This document shows positions 7,505-15,236 of a stretch of 26,861 bases of DNA, one piece after another. The stretch's first letter is position 1; the number at the start of each line of letters is the position of its first letter. The position numbers and the translations under genes are program-made. Source of the stretch: Chlamydiota bacterium (GTDB lineage: Bacteria > Chlamydiota > Chlamydiia > Chlamydiales > SM23-39); assembly GCA_021772165.1 (NCBI GenBank), contig JAJFMM010000046.1:1-26861 (forward strand). The letters run 5' to 3'. The notes below the pieces were generated by a model. It was not told the DNA's origin, did not search any database, and worked only from the letters and a program-made list of their open reading frames with translations.

Positions 7505-7965
7505 TTTGGGCTAAAGGATCTAAAAAAACCTCAGGAATAGTTTTGCCTCACGGCATGGCTAGCAGAAAATCTAGCACTGTTAGGTGTCTTATCGGAGGGG
7601 TAGGTGCGGCATTACCGCAACGCTGTTTGAGTGTGTTCACTGCAACAGCGTTGGTTTTAATTGCCGCATTGGAAGTTTCTGCTACCGGTGCCGGTTTAGG
7701 TGGCGTTGGGCGCGGAGCTAGTCGTTGTAGGAGTGTTTCCATCTTATTTCTTTTTCGGTTTTTTCACAGGAACTATGGTGTCTGATTTTTTGCCGGTATT
7801 CAGCACAACCCAGATTGGCGAGCTCCAGGCAATGTGGCCATCTTCTTGTGTGACGCGTAGGTAGTAGTAGACGAAGGGAGGGGTCTCTTCTTTCTTCGAA
7901 TGGAAGGCAATTTCGCCGAGGCGGTCGCCGTCGTCGACTTCAAATTCTACATTACCCTCTTTGTT
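7496..7965 (-). repeat. Tandem duplication unit 2
   Basis: This is the partner of unit 1, bounded by CGCATCTAG at 7496-7504 and 7966-7974. It holds METLLQ copy 2 and the intact C-terminal coding end of the PHP/DUF3604 gene. A 133-base block (7623-7755) is identical to 7232-7364 in unit 1, while both flanks have diverged. Confidence 0.75.
7548..7742 (-). CDS. Small Pro/Ala-rich protein, copy 2 (64 aa)
   Basis: It encodes METLLQRLAPRPTPPKPAPV... The ATG at 7742 lies one base after the TAA (7744-7746) of the PHP/DUF3604 gene, so the two are probably cotranscribed and translationally coupled. The N-terminal 40 residues equal copy 1; the C-terminal part diverges. No known domain or signal peptide is visible. 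The function is unknown, and its fixed place behind the large gene hints at a linked role. Confidence 0.4.
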   Translation of the reverse strand: METLLQRLAPRPTPPKPAPVAETSNAAIKTNAVAVNTLKQRCGNAAPTPPIRHLTVLDFLLAMP

Positions 7966-9660
7966 CGCATCTAGGGTCTTCCACTCTTCTCCATTGCGGA
8001 TGATCACAGCTTCTTTAATCGGCTTGGTACCGATCGCAAAGCCGGAGATGTGGCGATTGTAATCGAGTCCGGGACGTATTTTTGTCTCGACTTCGGATCC
8101 CATGGGAAACTGTGCGAGGTTGAAGTGGACGATGATCTTTTCGCCGGTCGTCGCGTAGCAGGAGCGCTTAGTGAGGGCATCGATCAGAGAGGCTCGGTTA
8201 TGTTCTTTCGCCAAAATAGCTGTCATACCGGCTGGATATTGCACCTGATCGGCGTCGTAGAGTTGGCTGTAAGGACCGCGATCGTCGTGGCCTCCTGCGA
8301 CAAATCCGAAGCGGCAGCCTGCATTGAGCGCTTTTCTCAAAGAGCCTTCTGCGGATTCAGGGATGCTGTTTTTGCCGGAACCGCTGATTGGGAGGGGATT
8401 GCCCGCTTTGGCAGTGCATTCTGAAGAGCCCCAAGCGTTGTAGATCTCTGCAACATGCTCATATTCGGGTGCGAAATCGCTGAAATCGTAGGCCGTCGTC
8501 TTTCCCATAGAGAAAGTGGGGATGGAGATCATATCTTTCGGGTTGCTTGTCTTGTAGATCTTCTTCAGAGAGTTACTCTTTGTCTCCTTGCTGCGTAAAA
8601 TGGGCTTAGCATCTTTTGTGTAGATGAACTGGCGAAGGCCCTCTGTTTTTGGATCGCCGTGCCACTGGAATCCGAGAAGAGCGACGAAGCGGTCATCTTC
8701 ATTGAATTCAGTGACCTGCTGAGAGACTGATTTCCAGACGTCCGCAGAGGTCTCTTCTTCAGAATCGAAGTTAGAGGTTGCGATGAACTGGAGGGCTCTT
8801 TCGTCACGAGCATAACGCAGGTAGGACTCTATATTTTCCGCAGAATCAGCACGATCCCATTCTCCGTGAAGGACACCCCAGAAGAGACTTAAGGGGCTGT
8901 CAGAGAGACAGCGGATGGGTGCTGATAGGAAGGTTTCTTCTGTCAGCATGTTGAGTAGCTTGATCTTGTAGAGGCCCGCTTCATTGAAATAGAGATTGGG
9001 AAGGGCGATGAATCCCGTTTCGGGGATGAAGAGCTTCCAGTTGAGATTTTCGCGTAAATTTTCGTAGCTCAGGTCGATCAGCGTGTCTTCAGGGGCATTA
9101 CAAGTGAGGTTTCCATACTTATCTTCAAAGCGAACGATGACGTCGAAGCGTCGATTTCTGGCAACGAGAGAGGGTGCGACCACTCTTAGGTTTTGCAAGA
9201 CGTTGCCGCGAACGTCCATGCCAAATACTTCTGGCTGATCTTTGTATTCACCTTTGCCTTTGGTGTCGATGTAGAGGTGAAAGGGGCGGCGTCTTTGTGT
9301 GGTTTTTTGGCACGCATTGCCTTTTTCGGCTGTGCCGTCCGGAGATCCGACGTGGATGATGAAGCTTTCACCCTGTTTGATTTCGGAGGGGAGTGTGAAT
9401 TCAAAAGATCCGTAGGGTGAGTCTGCCTTCGCAGCAGAAACGGTCTTACTTCCGGGAACTTCACCCCAGATGTAATTGGTCTTGTTTTTGGCATTTGTCT
9501 GAGGGATTTGCCAGTCGATGGGGCGCCCTTTGCTCTGCATATCGAAGCGCAACTTAGTGCCTTTTGGCAGCGGCGATGATGTCGTGTAGATGAATTTCCA
9601 GGTGGCGTTATTTCCCGCCAGGGCATAATTAGGTTCGCAATAGCAAATGGATCGGCGCAT
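7744..9660 (-). CDS. PHP/DUF3604-like protein with altered metal-binding motifs
   Basis: This is a 638-residue protein. The ATG at 9660 is chosen over an in-frame TTG at 9672 because GAGGAGA sits just before it. Residues 1-260 look like beta-rich domains. The C-terminal half follows the DUF3604/PHP plan: FWGVLHGEWDRADSAENIESYLRYARDERALQFIATSNF, FVALLGFQWHGDP, VAEIYNAWGSSE, GFVAGGHDDRGPY and GMTAILAKEHNRASLIDALTKRSCYATTGEKI. PHP enzymes are metal-dependent phosphoesterases. Here the usual HxH reads LHGE and the usual TDH reads TSN, so the metal site may be lost or changed. No signal peptide is seen. The C-terminus is a lysine-rich tail (KKPKKK). Activity is uncertain. The gene end was duplicated into 7363-7504. 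Confidence 0.65.
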   Translation of the reverse strand: MRRSICYCEPNYALAGNNATWKFIYTTSSPLPKGTKLRFDMQSKGRPIDWQIPQTNAKNKTNYIWGEVPGSKTVSAAKADSPYGSFEFTLPSEIKQGESFIIHVGSPDGTAEKGNACQKTTQRRRPFHLYIDTKGKGEYKDQPEVFGMDVRGNVLQNLRVVAPSLVARNRRFDVIVRFEDKYGNLTCNAPEDTLIDLSYENLRENLNWKLFIPETGFIALPNLYFNEAGLYKIKLLNMLTEETFLSAPIRCLSDSPLSLFWGVLHGEWDRADSAENIESYLRYARDERALQFIATSNFDSEEETSADVWKSVSQQVTEFNEDDRFVALLGFQWHGDPKTEGLRQFIYTKDAKPILRSKETKSNSLKKIYKTSNPKDMISIPTFSMGKTTAYDFSDFAPEYEHVAEIYNAWGSSECTAKAGNPLPISGSGKNSIPESAEGSLRKALNAGCRFGFVAGGHDDRGPYSQLYDADQVQYPAGMTAILAKEHNRASLIDALTKRSCYATTGEKIIVHFNLAQFPMGSEVETKIRPGLDYNRHISGFAIGTKPIKEAVIIRNGEEWKTLDANKEGNVEFEVDDGDRLGEIAFHSKKEETPPFVYYYLRVTQEDGHIAWSSPIWVVLNTGKKSDTIVPVKKPKKK

Positions 9661-9725
9661 GAATCTCCTCAAAAAGAGCCCATTTTGCCTGAGCTACTGT
9701 TTCTTTGGCAAGGAGCAGGATTCTT

Positions 9726-10616
9726 TCAAAATTTTCCTGGGCGATACCAGGTCAATTCATGCTTGTTGTGGGAGAGATGCAGGATGCGGCTGGTTTCGAT
9801 TTTTTCAAATTCTTTTAGGATAGCTTCGTTGCCTTTTCCTTGGAATTTCAGTGTGCATACGAGGTGAGCCTTTGTGTCTCTGGCCAGCCATTTTTCCAGC
9901 CAACGGAGGAGTTTTTCCGGATAGCAGGCAGCGTCGGAAAAGAGCCACTGCACTGAGCTGTCCGGCTCGAGCGTGAAGGCGTCTTTTTGGAGGAAAGAGA
10001 CTCTTTCTAGAGATGAAATTTCAGGAGCGAGGGGTGCTCGGTCGACAGCGAGGATATTTGCTCCCAGCTGATCGAGGACCCAGGTCCAGCTTCCCGGACT
10101 CGCACCGATTTCCAGGCACTGGTCTCCCGCCTGAGGCATTGTTCCGATCAGGGTGAAGAGCTCCCAGAGTTTGAGGTAGGCTCTTGACGGGGGGATCGCT
10201 GTTTGGACAAAGTTTGGTGCGCCGTGAGGAAAGGGGCTCGAGCATTGAGAGGATGCGAGCAGTGTGTTTTCATTGAGAATCATCCAAGATCCAAGCGGTG
10301 CTTTGGGAAGAGAGCAGGGAAAAGAAAGCGGTTTGGCGGAGAAATAGGGCAGTTTTTTTTCGATGAGTGTGCCCTTTCGGACGTATTGAAACGGGTAAAA
10401 AGCCCAGAGACTACCTCTTATCCTAAGCTGCTTGGCTGCATCGGAGATGGAGGCGAAGGTGATTACTTCCAGATCGTGCCAGATATTTTGCGCCCAAGCC
10501 GCCTTTTGAGGTGCGTCGTCGACGAGAAAGAGGCGATCAAACCTCTCTGCACTTTTCGGCAGTTCGGCTGCGAGCTCCTCTTCAAAGCCCTCCGGTGCTA
10601 GATAGCCTGTTTTCAT
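9726..10616 (-). CDS. RlmM/FtsJ-like 2'-O-ribose RNA methyltransferase
   Basis: This is a 296-residue protein. The C-terminal Rossmann domain starts near residue 140 with SRAYLKLWE, then the SAM-binding CLEIGASPGSWTWVLDQLGANILAVDRAP. It continues through FSDAACYPE, HLVCTLKFQGKG and HNKHELTWYR, which together supply a K-D-K-E tetrad as in FtsJ and RlmM. The N-terminal 130 residues resemble the THUMP-containing front of RlmM only loosely. RlmM methylates C2498 of 23S rRNA; the target here is inferred. The ATG at 10616 overlaps the stop of the TrmH-like gene as ATGA, so two rRNA-type methyltransferases are translationally coupled. Confidence 0.8.
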   Translation of the reverse strand: MKTGYLAPEGFEEELAAELPKSAERFDRLFLVDDAPQKAAWAQNIWHDLEVITFASISDAAKQLRIRGSLWAFYPFQYVRKGTLIEKKLPYFSAKPLSFPCSLPKAPLGSWMILNENTLLASSQCSSPFPHGAPNFVQTAIPPSRAYLKLWELFTLIGTMPQAGDQCLEIGASPGSWTWVLDQLGANILAVDRAPLAPEISSLERVSFLQKDAFTLEPDSSVQWLFSDAACYPEKLLRWLEKWLARDTKAHLVCTLKFQGKGNEAILKEFEKIETSRILHLSHNKHELTWYRPGKF

Positions 10617-11329
10617 GATCGATGCTGGCGGTAGTATTCGCTCAAGCAGAGAGCCGTTGCCACAGAGACGTTGAGACTCTCGATAGAACCTGTGCCGGGA
10701 ATGCGAATGAGGTGGTCGGCTTGAGAGAGCAGTTGTTTGCTGACGCCTTCTGTCTCAGATCCCAAGACAAGAGCTGCTCGGGGAGGAAAGCGGAAGTTGT
10801 AGAGCTCTTCTCCTTTGTGTGAAGAGGTGGCAATGAGAGCGTAGCGGTTTTCTTTGAGCCACGAGATAGGTGAGCTGAGAGGTAAAAGAGAGATCTCTTC
10901 TGCGCCGCCTTGTGCGATGCGGCAGCTAGAGGGGGAGAGCGCCGGTAGAATTTTTTTCTCTCCAATGATGCCTAGTGTGCCGAAGTGCGCTGCGCTGCGT
11001 ACGATTGCGCCTAAGTTGTGAGGATTCTGTACGCCGTCGAGATAGATGAGGCAGCCATTTTTTGTGGAAAGGGATGAGGCCATCGGAGGCTTCTTAGCGA
11101 GTAGGCAGATCCCTTCGTGATGGACCGACTCGGAGATCTTTTCGAGCTCTAGCGGCTCCACGATATGGTAGGCTCTCTTCGTTTGTGCGCACCATTTGAG
11201 CAGCGGCTTGCAGCGCTTGAGGAGAGCCGGATCGAGATAGATGCGCACGATATCCTGCGGTCTTTTCTTCCAGATCGCTAAACAGGCATGGAAACCGTAG
11301 TATTTTAGTTCGGTAGTATTGAATTTCAT
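10613..11329 (-). CDS. TrmH/SpoU-family (SPOUT) RNA 2'-O-methyltransferase
   Basis: This is a 238-residue protein with an N-terminal substrate-binding part (YYGFHACLAIWKKRPQDIVRIYLD). The three SPOUT motifs follow: DGVQNPHNLGAIVRSAAHFG (about 93-112), LVLGSETEGVSKQL and IPGTGSIESLNVSVATALCLSEYYRQ. The family forms knotted dimers that methylate the ribose of tRNA or rRNA; RlmB (23S G2251) and TrmH (tRNA G18) are the closest patterns. The exact target cannot be told. It follows the lipoprotein gene by 30 bases and overlaps the RlmM-like gene by four, so it lies in a minus-strand operon. Confidence 0.85.
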   Translation of the reverse strand: MKFNTTELKYYGFHACLAIWKKRPQDIVRIYLDPALLKRCKPLLKWCAQTKRAYHIVEPLELEKISESVHHEGICLLAKKPPMASSLSTKNGCLIYLDGVQNPHNLGAIVRSAAHFGTLGIIGEKKILPALSPSSCRIAQGGAEEISLLPLSSPISWLKENRYALIATSSHKGEELYNFRFPPRAALVLGSETEGVSKQLLSQADHLIRIPGTGSIESLNVSVATALCLSEYYRQHRS

Positions 11330-11359
11330 GCGAACAATATACCATTGAGTTTGTTTAAG

Positions 11360-11827
11360 TTAAAGGCTTTGGAGCGAATTAGACTGAGGGTCGTATGTAA
11401 AGTAAAAAATTTGATTGTCGACCTTGTAGGAAAGGGCGACGCTGCCATCGGTAAAGCGCGTCTTTCCATCTTGGGAATAGGAGATGGAAAGAGAGATTCT
11501 ACTGGAGGGGAAAGGAACTTCTTTAAGGTAGGGTTTGAGGTATTCATCCCCATTGATTTTTTGAAGAAGCTTTTGGGTGCCGGCCAGTTGGATGGCGCTG
11601 GACTCTTCGACGGTGCCTTTTCGATGGGCCTCGAAGAGGACCTCGAGCTCGTCGATGGTGTGAGGCATGGAGCCACCGCAGCCTTGAAAGATGAGGTTAT
11701 GCTCTTTTGCCATCTCAGCTCCGAAGGCTTCGAGTAGCTTTTGAGTGTGACTCACTTGGGGTGCCGTTTTTTTACAGCCGCTGACGAAAAGCAAAAGTAG
11801 GCAGAGGCAACTAGCCTTAGGAAACAC
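11360..11827 (-). CDS. Putative lipoprotein
   Basis: This is a 155-residue protein if translation starts at the GTG at 11827 (MFPKASCLCLLLLFVSGCKK). A GGAG seven bases upstream supports it, and the lipobox FVSGC predicts lipidation at Cys18. An ATG at 11866 in the same frame would add 13 residues (MKRFARSAKWSCS), all read from the 162-bp hairpin element. The mature part has no recognised domain; it contains HTIDELEVLFEAHRKG and a C-terminal beta-rich stretch (SISYSQDGKTRFTDGSVALSYK). It probably sits on the inner or outer membrane facing the periplasm. The frame stays open upstream to 12169 only because it crosses the hairpin and the end of the preceding gene. Confidence 0.6.
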   Translation of the reverse strand: MFPKASCLCLLLLFVSGCKKTAPQVSHTQKLLEAFGAEMAKEHNLIFQGCGGSMPHTIDELEVLFEAHRKGTVEESSAIQLAGTQKLLQKINGDEYLKPYLKEVPFPSSRISLSISYSQDGKTRFTDGSVALSYKVDNQIFYFTYDPQSNSLQSL

Positions 11828-11981
11828 TGAACAACTCCATTTCGCAGATCTTGCGAATCTTTTCATCGAAATGCCTATTTTCGAACTCGCTAACTTGAAA
11901 AAAGTTAACTTCGTTCTCCAAATAGGCATTTCGATGAAAATCTTTCGCAATCTCCGCAAAAGCGAGTTATCCAGCGCTTCC
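11820..11981. repeat. 162-bp palindromic element, family A, copy 1
   Basis: This imperfect palindrome extends from GGAAACACTG to CAGCGCTTCC. The ends are inverted repeats (AGGAA.C.CTG.A.AACTC pattern). The inner arms 11861-11880 and 11920-11939 are perfect 20-base complements, and the centre pairs GAACTCGCTAACT with AGTTAACTTCGTTC. Copy 2 at 23929-24090 aligns without gaps over the same 162 bases. There is no coding capacity of its own, so it is best described as a MITE-like hairpin repeat. Confidence 0.85.
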
Positions 11982-13028
11982 TTTATAAAAGCCATAACGA
12001 GTCCTCCATCTTTGGATTTGATCTCCCAGTGCATTTGTATATGTCCCTCCCAAAAAGGAATGATCGAAGAATAAGAGCGTGCGATCTCTCCATTTTGACG
12101 CGGAAGGAATAAAGAACAAATGACAATTATTTGTATCGAAGAGGAAGTCAGCAAGCTTGCGTCCTCCAATGCCGAAGAGATAGCCTCCTACGCTGAGAAA
12201 ATCATGTTTAGAATAGAGGTTCAGGGAGTAGTAGCCGTAGTTTGCCGGAATGGGCAGTACGGGACTCATGGCAAAGACGTAGAGATGTTCTTTGAGAATA
12301 ACTCGGAGCGAGGGGTCGAGACCTTCGATCGCTCTTCTTGTGATCACGCCAGCTTCGCTGTGTAAAATGCTTCCCCAAAGAAGCTCGGGGTTGATCGAAT
12401 GCATTCTCAAAGAGAGCTCTTTAATGAGTTTTCTGGTTTTGAGGACGGCGGGGGTGTCAATGAAGGCGACTTCTCGCAAAATGCGCAATACATCTCGGGT
12501 GAGGCCTTTTGTTTTATTGTGCAGGCCTATGAGAAGGGTGCCTTCGGGTACTTTTTTTGCGATCGTTTCGCACGACTCCAGGAAGACTTTCATAGAGGTC
12601 TTAATGCCATTTTGATAGGTCAAAAGGCCTAGCTGTTTTCCCTGATGGGGAAGAAGATCGCCTAGATGGCAGGCGAGATCTGCTGTTCCCTCTTCGATCT
12701 CCTGCTCTGTTAAATGAAGGCGATGAAAAAATGAGCAGGCGATGCCTAGATCGACTTTCAGTCCGCCGATCCTGCCTTCACAGCGCAAGACTTGTCCGGG
12801 AGAGAGTTCTTCGAGTTCTTTTAGCTTAAGTTGGATGGAAAAGGAGTCGTCGGAGGGCCATTCACAAATCTCCGGTTCCTCTTCGATCTCGAGCTGGTTA
12901 CAGAGAGAGGCTGCGTCCCAGAAGATCTCTTCACCTTCCTTATCCCAGCAGTCGGGAAGATCGGGTAGTTCATTGTGATTAGCAAAGAGAAGCGTTGGAA
13001 GAAAGAGAAGAAAAAGGATCCGCCACAT
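11967..13028 (-). CDS. Exported protein of unknown function
   Basis: This is a 353-residue protein with a clear signal peptide (MWRILFLLFLPTLLFANHNELP). An acidic segment rich in Asp, Glu and Cys follows (PDLPDCWDKEGEEIF, EEEPEICEW). A larger domain is then seen, with TLLIGLHNKTKGLTRDVLRIL, a region around SPVLPIPANYGYYSLNLYSKHDF, and a C-terminal SKWRDRTLLFFDHSFLGG. No family is recognised. AGGGG lies eight bases before the ATG. The last codons and the TAA stop (11967-11969) come from the hairpin element, so the original C-terminus may have been changed. It probably heads the operon with the lipoprotein and the two methyltransferases. Confidence 0.6.
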   Translation of the reverse strand: MWRILFLLFLPTLLFANHNELPDLPDCWDKEGEEIFWDAASLCNQLEIEEEPEICEWPSDDSFSIQLKLKELEELSPGQVLRCEGRIGGLKVDLGIACSFFHRLHLTEQEIEEGTADLACHLGDLLPHQGKQLGLLTYQNGIKTSMKVFLESCETIAKKVPEGTLLIGLHNKTKGLTRDVLRILREVAFIDTPAVLKTRKLIKELSLRMHSINPELLWGSILHSEAGVITRRAIEGLDPSLRVILKEHLYVFAMSPVLPIPANYGYYSLNLYSKHDFLSVGGYLFGIGGRKLADFLFDTNNCHLFFIPSASKWRDRTLLFFDHSFLGGTYTNALGDQIQRWRTRYGFYKGSAG

Positions 13029-13053
13029 AAGGTACCCCTAATTTTTGCGGCGG

Positions 13054-13083
13054 ATCTTAAAAAATATCCTAATATTATATCAA
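13054..13083 (-). promoter_or_regulatory. Candidate promoter for the exported-protein gene
   Basis: On the minus strand TTGATA (13078-13083) and TAAGAT (13054-13059) are 18 bases apart. A perfect TATAAT (13074-13079) overlaps the -35 box but lacks a matching -35. The AT-rich stretch lies 25-55 bases upstream of the ATG at 13028. Which -10 is used is unclear. Confidence 0.3.
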
Positions 13084-13123
13084 GAAAAGATTAGGAAGGT
13101 GAGGTCGGGTCTAAAAAAAAGGG

Positions 13124-13220
13124 ACAGGATGAACAAGATCGCCTTAGGCGGCAGGATTCGCAGGATTGAAATTATCTATCCTGCGAATCCTGCCGCCGTA
13201 GGCGATCTTGTTCATCCTGT
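13124..13220. repeat. 97-bp palindrome, family B, copy 1
   Basis: Arms 13124-13165 and 13179-13220 are 42 bases each and complementary at 40 positions, around a 13-base loop. The arms contain GACAGGATGAACAAGATCGCC and its complement. It lies between the end of the transglutaminase-like gene (13274) and the start of the exported-protein gene (13028), so it could act as a terminator. A second copy lies at 23822-23918. Confidence 0.85.
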
Positions 13221-13273
13221 TATTCTTTTCTGTCAGTTTTGTACACAGAAACAGATAAGTGTGTGTGTTTCTA

Positions 13274-15184
13274 TCAGGGTGTTGCAAGTAGTTTTGCGAT
13301 GCGGAGTGCATCGCGCTCAGCTTGCGTCCGTTCGTAAATGAAAATTCTGCAGGAAGAGTAGCCTTCGACCAGCTTTTCAGCATACTCATCCAGCTCTTCT
13401 ACCTCTAAACGATCGAGCTTGCTGTTCAACTCAAACTCGGCGCTGTCTTCAGAGTCGCATTGGAGTCTAAATTCAAAGGCAGGGTGCTCGATGGTCGTTG
13501 AAACTCCTTTTAGAGAGAGTCCCGAGACGCTGATGCTTTCTCTGATTCTCTCAGGATTTGGGAGTCTCAGAGGCGTCTCGCGTTCAGGATCAAATTCCTG
13601 ATCGAAGTAGAGAGCTAGTTTAGGATAGGCGTAGAAGAAAAAGTTCTCTTCTTGTTTATTCTGCCACCAAGGATCTTCCAGATGGAAGGTCCAGGTCGCG
13701 CTGATGCAGTTGGCCAGGCGGTCATCTTCATACTTGGAGGAGAGGATCTCCACGGGACCAAATAGTGTTTCATGGTTCTTTCTGACACTTTTGAGGTGTT
13801 TCTTTTCTCCTCTGGTTTCGAGGAATGTACGTACGTGGTTTGCAAAGTCACCGTAATAGAGAGATGTGACGGTTAGCTCCACTTCGCCATCTTTCAGGGT
13901 AAAGGATGTGGTTCGATCAATGTCGATTTCCGGACGCTGGATCGGTATGGAGGTAAGTTCGTTGCTCTCTTCTGTGAGAGCAAGTCCTTTGCGATAGGGA
14001 AGGCGTGATTCTCTAAGAGAGCCGCCTTCGTAGAATCCGGTAGGATCTACATAGGCGGGTCCATCAGAGAGGTCAATGCGTGTGATCACATGGTCGAAAA
14101 TGCCTTGAGGCAGGTAGTTGTCGATGCCATCTTGTTTTTGGGTGTTCACAAGAAAGGGTGCTGAGGGTATGTCGATCAGATCGAGAAAGGATCGCAGGAG
14201 TTGCGTCTTGGCCTTGCAGTCTCCATATCTTTTCTTGAGCGTCTCTTCGGCAGGCGCCGGTTTCCATCCGCCCATTCCAAGGCAAACGGCAAGGTAGCGA
14301 ATCTCATCTTGTACAAAACGCAGCGCTTTAAGAGCGGCCTCTTCCGGGTTGGAGGAGTCTCGTTTCCATGCTGCTACAAGCCGGCTTGCTTCTTCGTTGA
14401 GTGCAAAGGCCGGATCGATCTGATAGAAATCCAGTTCGTCATGAACGACTTGGTTCCAAGATGTGTACTCTGTGAACTCCACGTAGGGAGCATCATGATA
14501 GCCTTTCGGCTGTAGGGACTCTCTTTTCCTCGCAGGACATGGCTCTACTGTGGCCACATAGTCCGTTTCTGATTCGGAGAATGAGGCTATGGATTCTGGA
14601 TCAAAATGGCGGATGCGCGCCTCTCTTTCATTTGACTTGATCATCCTCAAGTGCAATTTATCGATCGCCATGGAGGTTTGTAGCGATGTTCTCCAGCCTC
14701 TATGGTCAAAGGGAGCGCCTTCTGTGGTCAGGGAATATTCCAGTAGATCGCCTTCTCGTACGTCATCGACAAACAAGACTGCTTGCAATTCTCCACAAAA
14801 CATGAGGCCATCTAATCCGGGCTCTTGCTGAATCACATAGATTTGTGCTTCATGGAGTCTGTCGATGCGCTCTTCTCCTCGGATGATGTCGCAGCTATGC
14901 AAGATAAGCTTTTGATAGTAGGGATTGAAGGAGAGGTTCAGATTCGCGGCATCGAGTATGTCGTGAATGTTGCGCATCCTCAATACGGTATGATGGTAGA
15001 TCGCGTGGAGATCGGGATTGTATTGTACATCTTCTAAAACGATCGCATTTTTAGATTCCTTCTCGGGGAGAGTAGCTGGTTCGACCCAGGCGGGGGTCGT
15101 CTCTCGACTCACGGAATATTCGGGTGCGGGGCGGACAAGCTGTTCCGGAACTTGGTAGTGGTGGGCGGGCTCTGCGTCGTACAT
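13274..15184 (-). CDS. DUF3857/transglutaminase-like protein
   Basis: This is a 636-residue protein. A strong AGGAGG lies six bases before the ATG at 15184. Residues about 45-230 match the DUF3857 pattern (VQYNPDLHAIYHHTVLRM, ...VREGDLLEYSL). A transglutaminase-like core follows, with EIRYLAVCLGMGGWKPAPAEETLKKRYGDCKAK. The probable triad is Cys near 323 (GDCKAK), His near 365 (FDHVITRI) and Asp near 380 (YVDPTGFY). The C-terminal 240 residues are beta-rich. The fold supports peptidase or transamidase chemistry, but the substrate is unknown. Most relatives are exported; no signal peptide is visible here. It follows the CorC-like gene by 52 bases on the same strand. Confidence 0.8.
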   Translation of the reverse strand: MYDAEPAHHYQVPEQLVRPAPEYSVSRETTPAWVEPATLPEKESKNAIVLEDVQYNPDLHAIYHHTVLRMRNIHDILDAANLNLSFNPYYQKLILHSCDIIRGEERIDRLHEAQIYVIQQEPGLDGLMFCGELQAVLFVDDVREGDLLEYSLTTEGAPFDHRGWRTSLQTSMAIDKLHLRMIKSNEREARIRHFDPESIASFSESETDYVATVEPCPARKRESLQPKGYHDAPYVEFTEYTSWNQVVHDELDFYQIDPAFALNEEASRLVAAWKRDSSNPEEAALKALRFVQDEIRYLAVCLGMGGWKPAPAEETLKKRYGDCKAKTQLLRSFLDLIDIPSAPFLVNTQKQDGIDNYLPQGIFDHVITRIDLSDGPAYVDPTGFYEGGSLRESRLPYRKGLALTEESNELTSIPIQRPEIDIDRTTSFTLKDGEVELTVTSLYYGDFANHVRTFLETRGEKKHLKSVRKNHETLFGPVEILSSKYEDDRLANCISATWTFHLEDPWWQNKQEENFFFYAYPKLALYFDQEFDPERETPLRLPNPERIRESISVSGLSLKGVSTTIEHPAFEFRLQCDSEDSAEFELNSKLDRLEVEELDEYAEKLVEGYSSCRIFIYERTQAERDALRIAKLLATP

Positions 15185-15236
15185 AAGATCCTCCTAAAAA
15201 TTGGGAGGTGAGCTTAGCACTTCTTTTAAGAAAAGA

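Noticed and set aside
7104..7974. CRISPR-like or insertion-sequence array suggested by spaced CGCATCTAG words
   Set aside because: Only three words at uneven distance, and the units between them are homologous coding remnants, not spacers or a transposase.
11820..11981. Remnant of an insertion sequence with a transposase
   Set aside because: Neither copy of the element contains any transposase-like coding sequence; both are exactly 162 bases of palindrome.
11866..12169. N-terminal extension of the lipoprotein frame up to 12169
   Set aside because: It runs antiparallel to nothing useful, crosses the hairpin and the end of the preceding gene, and lacks a signal sequence; the lipobox places the true start near 11827-11866.
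13045..13389. Overlapping open frames on both strands through the palindrome at 13124-13220
   Set aside because: They exist only because the palindrome lacks stops; the predicted peptides mirror the repeat (GGRIRRI) and have no ribosome-binding site.
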